Assembly (NCBI GenBank): GCA_050247255.1
Contig: JBFWUM010000002.1
Span: forward strand, 1-64,000
DNA length: 64,000 bases
Direction of reading: 5' to 3'
Origin: JBFWUM01 sp050247255
Lineage (GTDB): Bacteria > Acidobacteriota > Vicinamibacteria > Vicinamibacterales > UBA2999
Shown here: piece by piece, positions 17,060-24,851 of the stretch
Layout of the letters: each line of letters begins with the position of its first letter
Numbering within the stretch: position 1 is the first letter of the stretch
Notes under the pieces: generated by a model
The model's database searches: none
What the model saw: the letters and a program-made list of their open reading frames with translations, nothing else
What the model was told of the DNA's origin: nothing
Translations under genes and position numbers: made by a program

Positions 17060-17886
17060 TCGTCGACCTTCACCTCCACACCACGGCCTCCGACGGCCGG
17101 CTGGCGCCACGCGCGCTGGTCGACCGCGTCGCCGCCGCCGGCGTCACGGTGATGGCCGTCACCGACCACGACACCACGGCGGCGTGCGACGAAGTCGCCG
17201 CTGCCGCGTCGGTGCTCGGCATCGAGGCGATTCCCGGTATTGAGATCACGGCTGTCGAGCAGGACGGCGACGTGCACGTGCTCGGCTACTTCTTCGATCC
17301 GGAGGATGCCGCGCTGACGGCGTTTCTTGCGGTTCAGCGCCACCGGCGTATCGCCCGCGTCGAAGCGATCGCCGCGCGGCTGGCGTCGCTCGGCTTGCCG
17401 GTGGACGTGACGGCACTCGTCGCCGACGCGCAGCGGCAATCGGGCCGGTCGGTCGGCCGGCCGCAGGTGGCAGCGGCGATGGTGGCGGCCGGGTACGCGC
17501 GCGACACGCGCGAGGCGTTCGACCGCTGGCTGGGCAACGGCGGCCCCGGGTTCGTCCCGCGCGAAGGGCCGCCGATCGTCGAGGTCGTGACGGCCATTCA
17601 CGCCGCGGGTGGGCTGGCCTCCCTCGCCCACCCGGGCAAGACGCGCATCGACAACCGCATGCCGGCGCTACGCGAGGCGGGACTCGATGCGATCGAGGTC
17701 TTCCACCCCGAACACGATGCCGGCGCCAGCGACTTCTACGCGCGCACCGCGATCGATCTTGGCTACCTGGTGACCGGCGGGTCCGACTATCACGGCGACC
17801 CTGCGCACGGCGTCGAGCCGGGCGTGAGCTCGCTGCCGGCGCACCTGTGGGAGCGGCTGCGCGAGGCGGCGGGTTCCCGTGCCTGA
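17056..17886 (+). CDS. PHP-domain phosphoesterase (YciV/RNase AM-like)
   Basis: Metal-dependent phosphoesterase of 276 aa. The PHP motifs are complete: HLHTTASDG, TDHDTT, PGIEITA, SLAHPGK and a late GSDYHG. The closest described relatives act on 3',5'-nucleoside bisphosphates or 5' RNA ends. The GTG start at 17056 overlaps the Fur-ferritin stop (GTGA), so it is translationally coupled to that gene. The substrate here is not established. Confidence 0.88.
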   Translation: MIVDLHLHTTASDGRLAPRALVDRVAAAGVTVMAVTDHDTTAACDEVAAAASVLGIEAIPGIEITAVEQDGDVHVLGYFFDPEDAALTAFLAVQRHRRIARVEAIAARLASLGLPVDVTALVADAQRQSGRSVGRPQVAAAMVAAGYARDTREAFDRWLGNGGPGFVPREGPPIVEVVTAIHAAGGLASLAHPGKTRIDNRMPALREAGLDAIEVFHPEHDAGASDFYARTAIDLGYLVTGGSDYHGDPAHGVEPGVSSLPAHLWERLREAAGSRA

Positions 17887-18595
17887 ACCGCCGCCGCTGC
17901 TGTCCTTACGAGACGTCGAGAAGGACTATCGCACCCTGAGGCCGCTGCGCCTCCAGTCACTCGACTTGCACGAGGGCGAGTCGATGGCGCTGCTCGGTTT
18001 CGACCAGGCGGGCGCCGAGGCGCTCGTCAACCTGATTGCGGGCGCCACGCTGCCGGACCGCGGCGAGGTCACCGTCCTCGGCCGCGCGACCTCCGCCATC
18101 AACGACGGCGACACCTGGATCACTGCACTCGACGCCTTTGGCATCATCAGCGAGCGCGCCGTGCTGCTCGACCAGATGACGGTGGAGCAGAACCTCGCGG
18201 TTCCACTCTCGCTGGAGCTGCACGACCTGCCGGCGACGGTACGCGCGCGGGTGGCGGCCCTCGCCGTCGAAGTCGGGCTCGCTGCGGAGACATTGCCGCG
18301 CTTCGCGCTCGAGGCGACGCCGCTCGATCGCATGCGGCTGCGGCTGGCGCGCGCGTTGGCCGGCGACCCGCGGATCCTCCTTGCCGAGCACCCGAATGCC
18401 AGCCTCGATGACACCGCGCGCCCGTTGCTGGCCGCGGTGCTCAAGCAGGTCGCCGCCACCCGGCGGATGGGGTTGCTCGTCTTCACCGCAGACCGCGCCT
18501 TTGCCGAGGCGGTCGCCAACGATGTGCGCTCGGTCAACCCGGCCACGGGTGAGCTGGCCGGCGTCGCGCGCGGCTGGCGCAGCTGGTTCAGCTAA
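17879..18595 (+). CDS. Degenerate ABC-transporter ATPase-like protein
   Basis: Protein of 238 aa with the overall ABC nucleotide-binding-domain pattern (similar to phospholipid-transport ATPases) but without catalytic motifs. The Walker A position reads GFDQAGAEAL (40-49) with no GKS/T; the signature region is LEATPLDRMRL instead of LSGGQ; Walker B ends ILLAEHPNASLD, lacking the catalytic DE; and the H-loop histidine is replaced (VFTADR). It probably does not hydrolyse ATP. The start (GTG 17879) overlaps the preceding stop by 8 nt. No permease is adjacent. Confidence 0.75.
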   Translation: MPEPPPLLSLRDVEKDYRTLRPLRLQSLDLHEGESMALLGFDQAGAEALVNLIAGATLPDRGEVTVLGRATSAINDGDTWITALDAFGIISERAVLLDQMTVEQNLAVPLSLELHDLPATVRARVAALAVEVGLAAETLPRFALEATPLDRMRLRLARALAGDPRILLAEHPNASLDDTARPLLAAVLKQVAATRRMGLLVFTADRAFAEAVANDVRSVNPATGELAGVARGWRSWFS

Positions 18596-18630
18596 GGAGT
18601 GCGGGAACGGAACTTGATTAAGGTGCCGGC

Positions 18631-18840
18631 GTGGCCAACGGAACGATTAAGCGACTGGTGCGGGATCGCGGGTTCGGGTTCATTCGCGACGACGGCGGGC
18701 AGGAGTGGTTCTTCCACCGCAGCTCGGTGACGTCGGGAAGCTTCGAGGCGCTGAACGAAGGGCAGCGCGTCAGCTTCGACGAGGAACCGTCGGCAAAGGG
18801 TCCACGCGCCGGTAATATCCGGGCAGACGAAGCCGCCTGA
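18631..18840 (+). CDS. Cold-shock domain protein
   Basis: Single OB-fold RNA-binding protein of 69 aa. RNP1 is RGFGFIRDDG and the RNP2-like site is EWFFHRSSV. It starts at GTG 18631, with AAGGTG nearby as a weak ribosome site. It closely resembles the second cold-shock protein encoded at 19545-19751, which lies on the other strand beyond the DUF218 gene. Likely an RNA chaperone. Confidence 0.93.
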   Translation: MANGTIKRLVRDRGFGFIRDDGGQEWFFHRSSVTSGSFEALNEGQRVSFDEEPSAKGPRAGNIRADEAA

Positions 18841-18859
18841 ACCGCCGCGTCCCGCCGCT

Positions 18860-19498
18860 CTAGGCGCCGAGTCCCAGTAGGTAGGCGAGTAGCTTGGGCC
18901 CTTCGCTCAGAATCCACCGCAGGTCGTCACGGGAGCGCCACCAGCGCTCCGGCGTGATCCGCTCATACCGGGTGCCCTGCATGACGACCTCGACGGCCGT
19001 GCCTTCCAGCTCGCGCCGGATGGCGAAACGGGCGCGCCGCAGGTGGTAGCTTGACGACACGACGATCACCCGTCGCCAGCCCCGTTCCATAGCGAGTTGC
19101 CGCAGGGTTGCCGCTTCCTGCGCGGTGTTGTCGTGCACCCGCGGCGGCTGCAGGATCGCCGTGGCGGGCACCCCTTCGGCCATGAGCCAGGTCCGGCTCT
19201 GATCCTCGAACGTCTCGATGGCGCGGCCGCGCGACACGAGCGTGCGAACGGCACGTTCCTGAATGCCGTACGACAGCACGATCACCGGCGCCCAGCCTTC
19301 CCGGTACAGATCCACCGCCTCCAGCGGGCGGTTCATAAAGGTCCCGGCGAGGACGAAGATGGCGTCGCCCCTGGCAAGCGGATCTTCGGCCGTGAAGAAG
19401 CGCCCGAGGTTGAGGAACGCGTAGGCGGACGCGGCCAGGAGTACGAGCGCCAGGGCGGCGAGCGCGCGGCGCATTCTGCGGCTTGTCTGGGGATTCAC
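18860..19498 (-). CDS. DUF218 / YdcF-SanA family membrane protein
   Basis: Protein of 212 aa with one N-terminal membrane anchor (about residues 9-30) followed by a periplasmic DUF218 domain: DAIFVLAGTFMNR, a buried IVLSYG, and VVSSSYHLRRARFA. SanA-type relatives affect envelope integrity, and the biochemical role is unknown. The GTG start is at 19498; an internal ATG seven codons later is possible. Confidence 0.82.
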   Translation of the reverse strand: MNPQTSRRMRRALAALALVLLAASAYAFLNLGRFFTAEDPLARGDAIFVLAGTFMNRPLEAVDLYREGWAPVIVLSYGIQERAVRTLVSRGRAIETFEDQSRTWLMAEGVPATAILQPPRVHDNTAQEAATLRQLAMERGWRRVIVVSSSYHLRRARFAIRRELEGTAVEVVMQGTRYERITPERWWRSRDDLRWILSEGPKLLAYLLGLGA

Positions 19499-19507
19499 CG
19501 ATGGATC

Positions 19508-19536
19508 CCCCGGCCCCTCTACGAACGGGGCCGGGC
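19508..19536 (-). terminator. Hairpin downstream of cold-shock gene
   Basis: Inverted repeat CCCGGCCCC / GGGGCCGGG with an 8-nt loop between the cold-shock gene stop and the DUF218 start. No clear U-run follows, so termination strength is uncertain. Confidence 0.45.
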
Positions 19537-19544
19537 TGGGGGCG

Positions 19545-19751
19545 CTAGCTTTCGATCAGGCGAACCTCGCCGGCGCGGGGTCCCTTCGTCGATTCCTCGA
19601 TGGAGAACTCCACCCGCTGGCCTTCGCGCAGCAGTTCGAAAACCGCCCCGCGCACCGCGCTCCGGTGGAAAAAGTGTTCAATTCCTCCCTCATCGCGGAT
19701 GAACCCGAATCCCTTGTCGATGAGGAGTCGTGCAATTGTCCCGGTCGCCAT
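19545..19751 (-). CDS. Cold-shock domain protein with long leader
   Basis: 68-aa OB-fold protein with RNP1 KGFGFIRDEG and EHFFHRSAV. The start is ATG 19751, preceded by a good GGAGGA ribosome site. The long upstream frame is not coding. A consensus-like promoter (19877-19905) implies a leader of about 119 nt, the kind of long structured 5' UTR that controls cspA-type genes in response to temperature. Gene product role: RNA chaperone. Confidence 0.94.
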   Translation of the reverse strand: MATGTIARLLIDKGFGFIRDEGGIEHFFHRSAVRGAVFELLREGQRVEFSIEESTKGPRAGEVRLIES

Positions 19752-19876
19752 AGCCGTATCCTCCGATGCGCGACGTAGCCTGGGACCACCCCAGGCGCTT
19801 CGAACCGCCGGAAAAGCGGAGTATGAAGCCACGACGAACCGTGGCGGCCCGCGCGCGTCGGCGAAAAAGCTCGGCA

Positions 19877-19905
19877 AGTGTAGGGAGTCCAGCCAGTGAA
19901 GTCAA
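19877..19905 (-). promoter_or_regulatory. Promoter of cold-shock gene
   Basis: On the minus strand TTGACT (19905 to 19900), a 17-nt spacer, then TACACT (19882 to 19877). This is the best complete sigma-70-type promoter in this part of the window. The transcription start is expected near 19870. Confidence 0.75.
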
Positions 19906-19939
19906 GCATGCCCGAACTCCTTTAGTCGCTGGAACTTGC

Positions 19940-19945
19940 TAGCAT
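19940..19945 (+). promoter_or_regulatory. -10 box of the MocA-like gene (leaderless type)
   Basis: TAGCAT followed by exactly 6 nt and GTG 19952. The ATG inside the box is out of frame with the gene and is not the start. Confidence 0.5.
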
Positions 19946-19951
19946 GGGCGC

Positions 19952-20548
19952 GTGCTCCACGCCATCATCCTCGCCGCCGGATCCTCGAGCCGCATGGGTA
20001 CGCCGAAGCCGCTGCTGGCCGCCGCCGACGGGCGATCGTTCATCGAATGCAGCGCCGGAACCCTTGCCGCGGCCGGGCTCGCCGACATCGTCGTCGTCAC
20101 GGGCGCGAGCCATCCGCTCGTGGCGGCGGTGCTCGAAGATGCCGGGTTCGTGAACCCCCCTCGGGTGATTCGCAATCCCGATCCGTCACGGGGACAGCTC
20201 TCCTCGCTGCTGGCCGGCCTGGAGGCGCTGCCGCCAGATGCCGACGGGGCGCTGGTCACGCTGGTGGACGTGCCGCTCGTCTCGACGGCGACGGTGCGGG
20301 CGGTCATCGATTCCTGGATCGCCCGGCGGGCGCCGATCGTGAGGCCGGCGATTGGCGACCGGCACGGTCACCCGGTGATCTTCGACCGGCGCGTGTTCGC
20401 AGCGCTGAGGGATGCGCCCCCGGACGAGGGGGCGAAGCGCGTGGTCCACGATCTCGAGAGCGAGGTCGAGAACGTCGCGGTGGAAGACGAGGGGTGCCTG
20501 ATCGACATCGACACCCCTGAAGATTATCGCCGCGTGATTCGTGGTTAG
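19952..20548 (+). CDS. MobA/MocA-like nucleotidyltransferase
   Basis: NTP-transferase fold protein of 198 aa. The nucleotide-binding N terminus AIILAAGSSSRMGTPK and the LVTLVDVPLV metal motif fit molybdenum cofactor cytidylyltransferase (MocA) or related enzymes that finish Mo cofactors. The moaE-moaD pair lies 9 kb away, and no xanthine-dehydrogenase-type gene is adjacent. The start is GTG 19952. The stop codon lies inside a short heptamer array. Confidence 0.85.
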   Translation: MLHAIILAAGSSSRMGTPKPLLAAADGRSFIECSAGTLAAAGLADIVVVTGASHPLVAAVLEDAGFVNPPRVIRNPDPSRGQLSSLLAGLEALPPDADGALVTLVDVPLVSTATVRAVIDSWIARRAPIVRPAIGDRHGHPVIFDRRVFAALRDAPPDEGAKRVVHDLESEVENVAVEDEGCLIDIDTPEDYRRVIRG

Positions 20549-20561
20549 TGATTCGTGATTG
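20534..20561. repeat. Heptamer tandem array at a gene end
   Basis: Four 7-bp units: GTGATTC, GTGGTTA, GTGATTC, GTGATTG. The array spans the last codons and stop of the MocA-like gene. It has a different unit from the array at 12678 but the same period. Confidence 0.75.
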
Positions 20562-20565
20562 GGGG

Positions 20566-21192
20566 CTACTGCGTCACCTTATGGTTCGGGTCGTAGGTCG
20601 GCTTCACGGTGCCCATCCGCCGTGCGACGTCCATCAGGTCCGGATAGAACTGCACGAAGGTATTCTCGACCGCGGTGTTGGTCCGGTGGCACTGGTAGCA
20701 GCTGGCGGTGCTGGCGAGCTGTGAGGCGGCTGGAGCCACCTCGCCGTTCGTGCCGCTGAAGTCGAAGAAGCCCCAGCCGCCCGTGTCCTTGAAGCGGGCG
20801 GAGTCCTTCACCTCCACCTCGATCGTCACGCGCGCGCCCTGGCTCTGGCCGCCGTTGTCGATCGAGGCGCTCTGTGCGGAGCGCCGGATCTCGAGCACGA
20901 ACATCGTCTGCTCGGGCCAGCGGCCGCTCTTCATGAACTCACGGTACGAGGCGGGTTGGACGAAGACGTTGGTGAAGAAACGCGGCTGGCCGGCGGCCGG
21001 CTGGTTGGGCCCGTAGGTCATCCCGAGGCCGCTCGAGAGGAAGACCCACTCCTTGTAGCTATCGGGGCGCTGCAACTTGCCGTCGGCAGCGTAGGTGGGG
21101 CGGTCCGCGGTTGACTGCGCGACGAGCGGGGCGCCCACCGCCGTGATGAACGCCCCGATCGCGAGGAGGAAGAGGCCGGACAGCTTCGTCAT
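20566..21192 (-). CDS. Cytochrome P460 family protein
   Basis: Periplasmic haem protein of 208 aa with a signal peptide ending near GAPLVAQ. The single haem-attachment motif CYQCH lies near residue 170, and the preceding domain (YKEWVFLSSGLGMTYG, FTNVFVQPASYREFM) is typical of the P460 family. Family members include hydroxylamine or NO-oxidising enzymes and cytochrome c'-beta. The Lys-haem crosslink cannot be judged from sequence. Function here unassigned. Confidence 0.85.
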   Translation of the reverse strand: MTKLSGLFLLAIGAFITAVGAPLVAQSTADRPTYAADGKLQRPDSYKEWVFLSSGLGMTYGPNQPAAGQPRFFTNVFVQPASYREFMKSGRWPEQTMFVLEIRRSAQSASIDNGGQSQGARVTIEVEVKDSARFKDTGGWGFFDFSGTNGEVAPAASQLASTASCYQCHRTNTAVENTFVQFYPDLMDVARRMGTVKPTYDPNHKVTQ

Positions 21193-21245
21193 GGTGCCTA
21201 TTAGACACCCGACGAGGCCGCCCGGCCGTGTCGTTCGTCCCGGGG

Positions 21246-22733
21246 CTAGTTCGTGCCCGTGGTCGTCACCGCGTCGACGTCGGCCTTGGTCATGGCCCGA
21301 TCGGGGTTCGGCGCGTGGACCGGGATCCAGGTCTGGTAGTCGAGCCGCAGCTCATTGAAGCGGCGGACCGCCGAACGGACCACGCCCACCTGCGCCGGGT
21401 TCGGGTTGTTCACCGTGATGTCGCCGGTGTGCAGGATCTTCTCGGCCGGCAGGTAGACCGCCAGGTTGCCGTTCGTGTGCACGTTCGGCACGTGAATGAG
21501 CTCGACGACCCTGCCGTTGGTGCCGCGGCGCACGTCACGGTCGCCGACGCCGGTGACGACATCGGTGCGGCGGTTCGCCACCTTCGACAGGCTGTCGCCG
21601 ACGAGCGTCCGCGGGCCCGAGAGGAAGCGCTCAAGCGCCTGCTCGTTGTTGCGGTGCGTCAGGATCGTCGCGCCCTCGGCCACCGCCGCGGCCAGGCCGC
21701 TGGCGTGGTCGAAGTGGCCGTGCGAGGTCGTCACGAAGCGGATCGGCTTGCCGGGAATCGCCGCCTTCGCCGCCGCCATCGTGGCCAGGCCACGGGCCTC
21801 GCTCTGGCCGCTCTCGGCCACGAGGATGTGGTCGCCCATGTCGATCGCCAGCGACTGGTAGCCGCCGCCGATCTTGAAGACGCCGTCGGCGAGCCGCTCG
21901 GGCATCGGCGCCGGCGGAGGACCGCCCGCGCGGCCGCCGCCGGGGCCTCCGGGACCGCCGCCGCGCGCCGGGGCCGGCGGGGGCGTCAGCAGTTCGGTGA
22001 GGTTCTGCGGGTTCGGGGTCGCCGACGAAACGGTGATTTCAGACGTGGTCAGGCCCGCCTGCTTCTGGACGATCGTGCGCGGCACCTGCACGCCGTTCAT
22101 GTTCTGGTAGCCCGAGTACTCGAACTCGACGAGCAGGTCGCCGACGACGGCGTGCTCGACGCGGGTCTCGACCTTGGTCACGAGGTTCTGGTTGTTGATG
22201 TAGCCGGTGACCGTGTACATCTGGCCCGACGGCGACTTGAAGTTCGCCGGCGAGAACGACACCACCTGCTGGCCGCCCTGCTGGCGTGCCGTGGCGTTAT
22301 TGGCGGCGGCCGCCTTGAGGAATCCCCACGGCGTCGTCCAGACGTTGAGCGCCTGGCCCCAGTTGTTGCCGGCCTGCTGGGCCGTGATGTTCTGGTTGAA
22401 ATTACCCGCCGGCGGGTTGGGGATGTCGGGGGTCGCCGCCGGCTGGGTGGCGCCGCTGGCGCGCGACACCAGACCCTCGGTGGCCTGTCCGAAGTTGATC
22501 GCCCGGACGTACTGCGGCACCGTCGTGACGTTGTATTCGTGCATCGGGTTGCCGAGGTCGGCGCTCTGGCCGAAGGCGCCGTTGCGGGCTGTCCCGGTGT
22601 AGGTGATGGAGTTGAGGTTGTCGACGCCCATTGCCTTTGAGGCGGCGGCGACGACCTGGCTGGCGTTCTGTGCGTTGGCGCCGGTCGCGAAGGTGACCAG
22701 GAGCGCGGCACACGTCAGCGTCTTGAAAAGCAT
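21246..22733 (-). CDS. Secreted metallo-beta-lactamase-fold hydrolase
   Basis: Exported 495-aa protein. A signal peptide (about 1-22, ending GANAQ) precedes an outer-membrane-lipoprotein-like region, a Pro/Gly-rich linker (near residue 265) and a C-terminal MBL-fold domain with HGHFDH (HxHxDH). This is broad-specificity hydrolase chemistry. The start ATG 22733 has a GGAGG ribosome site, and TATACT (22793 to 22788) lies about 55 nt upstream. The open frame further upstream runs through tRNA-Ala and is not coding. Confidence 0.85.
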   Translation of the reverse strand: MLFKTLTCAALLVTFATGANAQNASQVVAAASKAMGVDNLNSITYTGTARNGAFGQSADLGNPMHEYNVTTVPQYVRAINFGQATEGLVSRASGATQPAATPDIPNPPAGNFNQNITAQQAGNNWGQALNVWTTPWGFLKAAAANNATARQQGGQQVVSFSPANFKSPSGQMYTVTGYINNQNLVTKVETRVEHAVVGDLLVEFEYSGYQNMNGVQVPRTIVQKQAGLTTSEITVSSATPNPQNLTELLTPPPAPARGGGPGGPGGGRAGGPPPAPMPERLADGVFKIGGGYQSLAIDMGDHILVAESGQSEARGLATMAAAKAAIPGKPIRFVTTSHGHFDHASGLAAAVAEGATILTHRNNEQALERFLSGPRTLVGDSLSKVANRRTDVVTGVGDRDVRRGTNGRVVELIHVPNVHTNGNLAVYLPAEKILHTGDITVNNPNPAQVGVVRSAVRRFNELRLDYQTWIPVHAPNPDRAMTKADVDAVTTTGTN

Positions 22734-22787
22734 ACGTGCCTCCAGATGGCGGTTAAGTTCCGAAAGAGAGCGGCTTGTAGCCTGCGG

Positions 22788-22793
22788 AGTATA
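22788..22793 (-). promoter_or_regulatory. -10 box of the MBL-fold gene
   Basis: TATACT on the minus strand. The leader to ATG 22733 would be about 48 nt and contains a GGAGG site. This is a conventional leadered gene in contrast to many neighbours. Confidence 0.55.
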
Positions 22794-22806
22794 TATGTCG
22801 CCCGCG

Positions 22807-22826
22807 CCTCCGGTGTTTACCGGAGG
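22807..22826 (-). terminator. Hairpin after tRNA-Ala
   Basis: Perfect 8-bp arms CCTCCGGT and ACCGGAGG with a 4-nt loop, between tRNA-Ala and the MBL gene promoter. No T-run, so it may be a processing or weak termination site. Confidence 0.4.
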
Positions 22827-22847
22827 GCCCGGCTTATATGGCTGAGG

Positions 22848-22923
22848 TGGTGGACCTGACCGGGATCGAACCGGTGACCTCCTGAATGCCATTCAGGCGC
22901 GCTCCCAACTGCGCTACAGGCCC
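22848..22923 (-). tRNA. tRNA-Ala (anticodon GGC)
   Basis: 76 nt including an encoded CCA end. The acceptor stem GGGCCTG pairs with CAGGTCC and contains the G3:U70 identity pair of alanine tRNAs. The anticodon stem CCTGA/TCAGG encloses loop ATGGCAT, giving anticodon GGC. The T-loop is TTCGATC. TACTAT about 20 nt upstream (22948 to 22943) may be its -10 box. Confidence 0.97.
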
Positions 22924-23005
22924 CCTGGGTGCGGAACACTCAATAGTAACAGATAGCCGGAGAGACCTGGGCTGTCACCGGCCTGTGCGATACCTGTAAC
23001 GTCCT

Positions 23006-23224
23006 TCAGGACGACGGGATCGTGGCGCGGCGGCTGTGGGCGAGGGTCAGCCACTGTGCCAGCTGGCGGGCGGCTTCGTCCGGGGTCGCCCCGTAGAACG
23101 GCATCATGGCCGTGGGCACTCCGGGGGTGCGGCGCAACTGGGCGCGCCACCGGTTGCTGACGGCCCGGACCTCGATGTGGTACGCGCGGCCGCCGATGGT
23201 CTCTTCGAAGCGATGAACGGTCAC
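23006..23224 (-). CDS. Small conserved-looking hypothetical protein
   Basis: 72-aa protein from GTG 23224. The sequence is well formed (VHRFEETIGGRAYHIEV, then PTAMMPFYG, then DEAARQLAQWL), with an N-terminal beta-rich part and a C-terminal amphipathic helix. It resembles small HicB-like or DUF proteins in layout, but no family is assigned. The frame continues upstream without plausible coding character, so the start could be elsewhere. It lies just upstream of tRNA-Ala on the same strand. Confidence 0.6.
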   Translation of the reverse strand: MTVHRFEETIGGRAYHIEVRAVSNRWRAQLRRTPGVPTAMMPFYGATPDEAARQLAQWLTLAHSRRATIPSS

Positions 23225-23372
23225 GGATGCGATATGCGTGGATGCGAGCGAGGGTGAAATCTTACGCGTCCGGCGCCGGGGATCAAGCGAAGCGCGGCGC
23301 GAAGACGCGTCCACATGAGCCGCGGCGAGGAAACCGGCGCAACGCGGCGAAAGAAAAATGTGCGCTGTCGGG

Positions 23373-23417
23373 ATGTCCACAGGTTTTGAACGGCTCATGC
23401 ACAGGTTTTCCACAGGT
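23373..23417. promoter_or_regulatory. Triple CACAGGT direct repeat / DnaA-box-like cluster
   Basis: CACAGGTTTT at 23378-23387 and 23400-23409 (22 bp apart), and CACAGGT at 23411-23417 (11 bp later), so all lie on one DNA face. Each repeat overlaps a DnaA-box-like 9-mer: ATGTCCACA, TCATGCACA and TTTTCCACA (the last two 8/9 to TTATNCACA). Located 40-85 bp upstream of the gene starting at 23457. Confidence 0.5.
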
Positions 23418-23456
23418 GGGCGCGCGCGGGCGGGAGATACAATTCCCCGTCGCCTC

Positions 23457-24851
23457 ATGATCGCCGCTGTGCTCCGCCTCGTCGTGCTGTGCTTCGCCGC
23501 CGTGGTCGCGTGTGCGGCGCCGGCGCGCGCGGCAACCGAAGCGACCCTGCTGCGACTGTTCCTCAACGACGGCGGCACGCTCGTCAGCTTCGGCGAGTTC
23601 GCGCGCATCGAGGATCGCGTCATCTTCTCGATGCCGGCGGGCGGGCCGCTGGATGCGCCCCGCCTGCACGTGGTCAGCCTTCCTGCCGACGCCGTGGACT
23701 GGGAGCGCACCGAGCGCTACGCGGCATCGGCGCGCTACCAGTGGTATGCGGCCACGCGCGGCGAGGCCGACTTCGATCGGCTGAGCACCGACGTCGCGCG
23801 CGTCCTCAACGAAATCGCGCTCAACACGGACCGCCGCCGCGCGCTCGAGATCGCCGAATCCGCGCGCGCCACGCTCGCGGCGTGGCCGGCGGAGCATTTC
23901 GGCTACCGGCAGGACGACGTGCTGGAGATCGTCGGGCTGTTGGACGAAGCGGTGTCGGATCTGCGCGCCTCGCTCGGCATCAGCGAGTTCTCGCTGGAGC
24001 TGGTCGCCGCCGCGCCGATGGTGCCGCTCGAGCCGGTGCTCGGTATGCCGTCGGTGCAGGAGCAGCTCTCGCAGCTCCTGCGCGTCGCCGTGCTCAGCGA
24101 TCGGCCGCGCGACCGCGTGTCGCTCCTGTACTCCGCGCTGGCGATGATCGACGATCCGCTCAACGGCCTGTCAGGGGAGGCCATCGCCGACGTGCGTTCC
24201 TCGGTCCTGCGCGAGATCCGCGCCGAAGAGGCGATCGACGCGCGCTACGCCGACCTGTCGCAGCGGCTGATGCGCGATGCGACGCGCGCCGCCGCGGATG
24301 CCGATATCGGGGATGTCGAGCAAGTGCTGGCGCGCGTGCCGCGCGAAGACGAGAAGCTCGGACACCGGCGGCCGGAGCAGGTGCAGGCGCTGCGCGTGTC
24401 GCTGCAGGCGCGGCTCGACGATGCGCGGCGGCTGCGGCTGCTGAAGGACCGCTGGACGATCCGCCAGGCGCTCTATCGCGACTGGCAGCGCTCCGCCGGG
24501 GTGCAGCTGCTGCAGCTGGTGCGGCTGCAGCCGGTGCTCCAGGCCATCCAGGCCTTCCAGGGGCCCGAGCCGGACGTGCTGATCGACACGCGCCGCCGGC
24601 TGGCCGGCGGGGCCGATCGCCTGCAGCGCATCGGCGTGGGTGTCCCGGAGGATCTGCAAGGGGTCAACGACCTGCTGATCGGCGCCTGGCGCTTTGCCGA
24701 AACGGCGGTTACCTCGCGTTTCACGGCCGTCTCGCAGGGCAGCCTCCCCACCGCGCGCGACGCCTCCTCGGCGGCGGCCGGCGCGCTGCTGATGCTCGAC
24801 CGGGCACAGCAGGAGATCCGGAAGCTCCTCGAGCCGCCCAGCCTCCGGTGA
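23457..24851 (+). CDS. Secreted hypothetical protein upstream of addB
   Basis: 464-aa protein with a clear signal peptide (about 1-25, ending ACAAPARAA). The rest is soluble, rich in Ala, Arg and Leu, with an N-terminal beta-like part (LVSFGEFARIEDRVIFSM) and long helical stretches. No known domain is recognised. TACAAT (23438-23443) sits 13 nt before the ATG, so its leader is only about 6 nt. Its stop overlaps the addB start by one base (TGATG), so an exported protein is coupled to a DNA-repair operon. Confidence 0.75.
   Translation: MIAAVLRLVVLCFAAVVACAAPARAATEATLLRLFLNDGGTLVSFGEFARIEDRVIFSMPAGGPLDAPRLHVVSLPADAVDWERTERYAASARYQWYAATRGEADFDRLSTDVARVLNEIALNTDRRRALEIAESARATLAAWPAEHFGYRQDDVLEIVGLLDEAVSDLRASLGISEFSLELVAAAPMVPLEPVLGMPSVQEQLSQLLRVAVLSDRPRDRVSLLYSALAMIDDPLNGLSGEAIADVRSSVLREIRAEEAIDARYADLSQRLMRDATRAAADADIGDVEQVLARVPREDEKLGHRRPEQVQALRVSLQARLDDARRLRLLKDRWTIRQALYRDWQRSAGVQLLQLVRLQPVLQAIQAFQGPEPDVLIDTRRRLAGGADRLQRIGVGVPEDLQGVNDLLIGAWRFAETAVTSRFTAVSQGSLPTARDASSAAAGALLMLDRAQQEIRKLLEPPSLR

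Noticed and set aside
19944..20153. Alternative ATG start at 19944
   Set aside because: Wrong frame relative to the nucleotidyltransferase; the ATG is part of the TAGCAT -10 box.
22734..22892. Longer start for the MBL-fold protein
   Set aside because: It would run through tRNA-Ala; the ATG at 22733 has a signal peptide and GGAGG site.
23373..23417. Replication origin (oriC)
   Set aside because: No dnaA, dnaN, gyrB or AT-rich unwinding region nearby; three imperfect boxes are insufficient.
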